From positions 1-7,081 of the forward strand of contig JAEZMP010000234.1 of the NCBI GenBank assembly GCA_023442215.1: a DNA stretch of 7,081 nucleotides. Reading direction: 5' to 3'. Shown piece by piece: positions 6,102 to 7,081 of this stretch (position 1 is its first letter; each line of letters starts with the position of its first letter). Below the pieces are notes generated by a model that saw only the letters and a list, made by a program, of their open reading frames with translations, ran no database searches and had not been told where the DNA came from. The position numbers were made by a program, and so were the translations under genes. This DNA is from Pseudomonadota bacterium (GTDB lineage: Bacteria; Pseudomonadota; Alphaproteobacteria; Rhizobiales; Segnochrobactraceae).

Positions 6102-6428
6102 ATGCCCTATGTCTATCTCGGATTTGCCATCGTCGCCGAGGTGATCGCGACGAGCGCGCTGAAGGCCTCGGAGGAGTTCACCCGGCTCTGGCCGTCGCTG
6201 CTGGTGGTGGCGGGCTACGGCATCGCGTTCTACCTGCTGACGCTGTCGCTGCGCACCCTTCCCGTCGGTGTCGCCTACGCGATGTGGTCCGGCCTCGGCA
6301 TCGTTCTCGTCGCCGGGGTCGGCGTCGTCCTCTATGGCCAGAAACTCGATTTCGCCGCCCTTGTCGGCTTCGCGCTGATCATCGCCGGCTGCCTGGTGCT
6401 CAATCTCCTGTCGAATGTCGGCCACTAG
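6102..6428 (+). CDS. emrE: EmrE-like small multidrug resistance (SMR) transporter
   Basis: A 108-residue inner-membrane protein with four transmembrane helices that should work as a dual-topology dimer, exchanging protons for cationic compounds such as quaternary ammonium ions. Helix 1 begins MPYVYLGFAIVAEVI with the essential Glu13 (EmrE Glu14). FTRLWPS (26-32) follows, then Tyr39 in helix 2, and Tyr59, Trp62 and the GLG turn (64-66) in AYAMWSGLGIVL of helix 3, all one residue behind EmrE. Helix 4 is about 84-103 with the dimerising GFALIIAG segment (89-96). Length is normal. AGGA (6090-6093) lies eight bases before ATG 6102; the frame is open farther upstream but that part is not homologous. 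It is divergent from the cds1-like gene. Similarity is to the multidrug (Qac) branch rather than the guanidinium-exporting Gdx branch. The stop codon TAG abuts a palindromic repeat. Confidence 0.93.
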   Translation: MPYVYLGFAIVAEVIATSALKASEEFTRLWPSLLVVAGYGIAFYLLTLSLRTLPVGVAYAMWSGLGIVLVAGVGVVLYGQKLDFAALVGFALIIAGCLVLNLLSNVGH

Positions 6429-6476
6429 AGCCGCTTTCCGATCTGATGGAATCATCAGAACGACAAGAAATCGGTC
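6428..6476. repeat. Imperfect palindromic intergenic repeat, Hyphomicrobiales-type
   Basis: A 49-base fold-back element starts at the last base of the SMR stop codon. Its core is TCTGATG (6442-6448), loop GAAT, CATCAGA (6453-6459). Outside that are CG/CG pairs around an A-A mismatch, then TTTC (6435-6438)/GAAA (6467-6470), and outer arms GAGCCG/CGGTC with one bulge. The architecture and the TAGAGC-type left boundary resemble dispersed palindromes I remember from intergenic regions of Rhizobiales genomes. The base composition is clearly lower in GC than the flanks. No T-run follows, so it is not a plain terminator. Confidence 0.5.
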
Positions 6477-6490
6477 ACGCGGAAACGCAA

Positions 6491-6517
6491 ACGGCCGCGG
6501 GAATGACCCGCGGCCGT
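6491..6517. terminator. Terminator-like hairpin after ctpA and the SMR gene
   Basis: ACGGCCGCGGG (6491-6501) pairs perfectly with 6507-6517 around the loop AATGA, an 11-pair GC-rich stem. On the minus strand it lies 22 bases past the ctpA stop codon and is followed by TTGCGTTTCC, a broken U-tract. On the plus strand it follows the SMR gene but has no T-run. It most likely ends ctpA transcription and may also stop SMR transcripts. Confidence 0.6.
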
Positions 6518-6539
6518 GCGTACGTCGTCGAGAACCGGC

Positions 6540-7081
6540 TCAGTTTGGAACCGGCGTCTCCGGATTCGGCGGGAAGTTCTTGTTGGCCTGCACGCCGCGC
6601 AGAAGGTCGAGCGCCGTGTTGAGCTGCTTGTCCTTCTTCGGGTCTTCGGGAACGTAGGCCTGGGAGGGCGAGAGCGTCTCCTTGCCGTCCTCGGCCTGCA
6701 GATGGCCCGGCCGGGTGGCCTCGCCCTTGACCTCGACCTTGTCCTTCAGCTCGTCCGGAACGTCCTGCAGCACCTCGATGTCCGGCTCGATGCCCTTCGC
6801 CTGGATCGAGCGGCCCGACGGCGTGTAGTAGCGCGCCGTCGTCAGGCGGATCGCACCGTTCGAGCCGAGCGGGATGATGGTCTGCACCGAGCCCTTGCCG
6901 AACGAGCGGGTGCCGAGGATCGTCGCGCGGCGGTGATCCTGCAGCGCACCGGCCACGATCTCGGACGCAGATGCCGAGCCGCCGTTGACGAGCACGATCA
7001 CCGGCTTGCCGCTGGCGAGGTCGCCCGGACGCGCGTTGAAGCGCTGGGTGTTCTCGGCGCCGCGGCCGCGGGTGGAGACGA
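6540..7081 (-). CDS. ctpA: Carboxy-terminal processing protease CtpA (S41), N-terminal part missing
   Basis: The C-terminal 179 residues of a periplasmic serine protease of family S41, which trims or degrades envelope proteins from their C-termini. The frame runs off the right edge, so the signal peptide, PDZ domain and start are outside the window; the GTG at 7001 is internal. The reading begins VSTRGRGAENTQRFNARPGD, continues into VLVNGGSASASEIVAGALQD, where the middle serine (6969-6971) is the expected nucleophile, and then FGKGSVQ with the catalytic lysine (6894-6896), exactly 25 residues later as in E. coli Tsp, and a glutamine four residues beyond. RYYTPSGRSIQAKGIEPDI closes the protease domain. 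The tail is charged, then proline-rich, ending PETPVPN. The gene ends toward the 6491-6517 hairpin. Assignment to the CtpA group is firm; its particular substrates are unknown. Confidence 0.93.
   Translation of the reverse strand, partial: VSTRGRGAENTQRFNARPGDLASGKPVIVLVNGGSASASEIVAGALQDHRRATILGTRSFGKGSVQTIIPLGSNGAIRLTTARYYTPSGRSIQAKGIEPDIEVLQDVPDELKDKVEVKGEATRPGHLQAEDGKETLSPSQAYVPEDPKKDKQLNTALDLLRGVQANKNFPPNPETPVPN

Noticed and set aside
1..7081. A defence system, toxin-antitoxin pair, mobile element or biosynthetic cluster
   Set aside because: All seven conserved genes belong to well-known metabolic, transport, regulatory or protease families, and no integrase, transposase, CRISPR-like repeat or small paired genes are visible.

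Overview
The window is GC-rich chromosomal DNA with dense, ordinary coding. It most likely comes from an alphaproteobacterium, probably of the order Hyphomicrobiales (Rhizobiales). This placement is inferred from base composition, the alphaproteobacterial look of the CtpA-type protease, and an imperfect palindrome at about 6428-6476 that resembles dispersed intergenic repeats I associate with that group. There are seven protein genes, two of them cut by the window edges. I see no tRNA, rRNA, CRISPR array, transposase or phage gene, and no gene-free stretch longer than about 235 bases.

Layout: (1) 1-755, plus strand, 3' part of an SMP-30/gluconolactonase-family lactonase. (2) 937-2424, plus strand, an APC-superfamily permease of the ethanolamine permease type. 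(3) 2431-2460, a perfect hairpin between two convergent genes. (4) 2506-3783, minus strand, an enolase-superfamily L-fuconate dehydratase with every catalytic residue present. (5) 3784-4016, a divergent control region with an AT-rich core and two related dyads. (6) 4017-4787, plus strand, an IclR-family regulator. (7) 4800-5912, minus strand, a PLP-dependent cysteine synthase-fold enzyme resembling cysteine desulfhydrase Cds1. (8) 6102-6428, plus strand, an EmrE-like small multidrug resistance transporter. (9) 6428-6517, a palindromic repeat and a terminator-like hairpin. (10) 6540-7081, minus strand, the C-terminal part of an S41 carboxy-terminal processing protease.

The likeliest functional unit is at the left. 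A sugar lactonase, a sugar-acid dehydratase and a divergent IclR regulator fit oxidative (non-phosphorylating) breakdown of L-fucose or a related sugar: lactone to aldonate, then aldonate to 2-keto-3-deoxy acid. The pathway is incomplete here, with no sugar dehydrogenase and no downstream keto-acid enzyme. The permease does not obviously belong, because its family carries ethanolamine and amino acids. The Cds1-like enzyme, the SMR pump and CtpA look like independent transcription units.

I did not find a convincing undescribed multi-gene system. The items most worth a second look are the dyads in the fucD-iclR control region, the palindrome overlapping the SMR stop codon, the misplaced permease, and the Cds1-like enzyme with its altered substrate loop.
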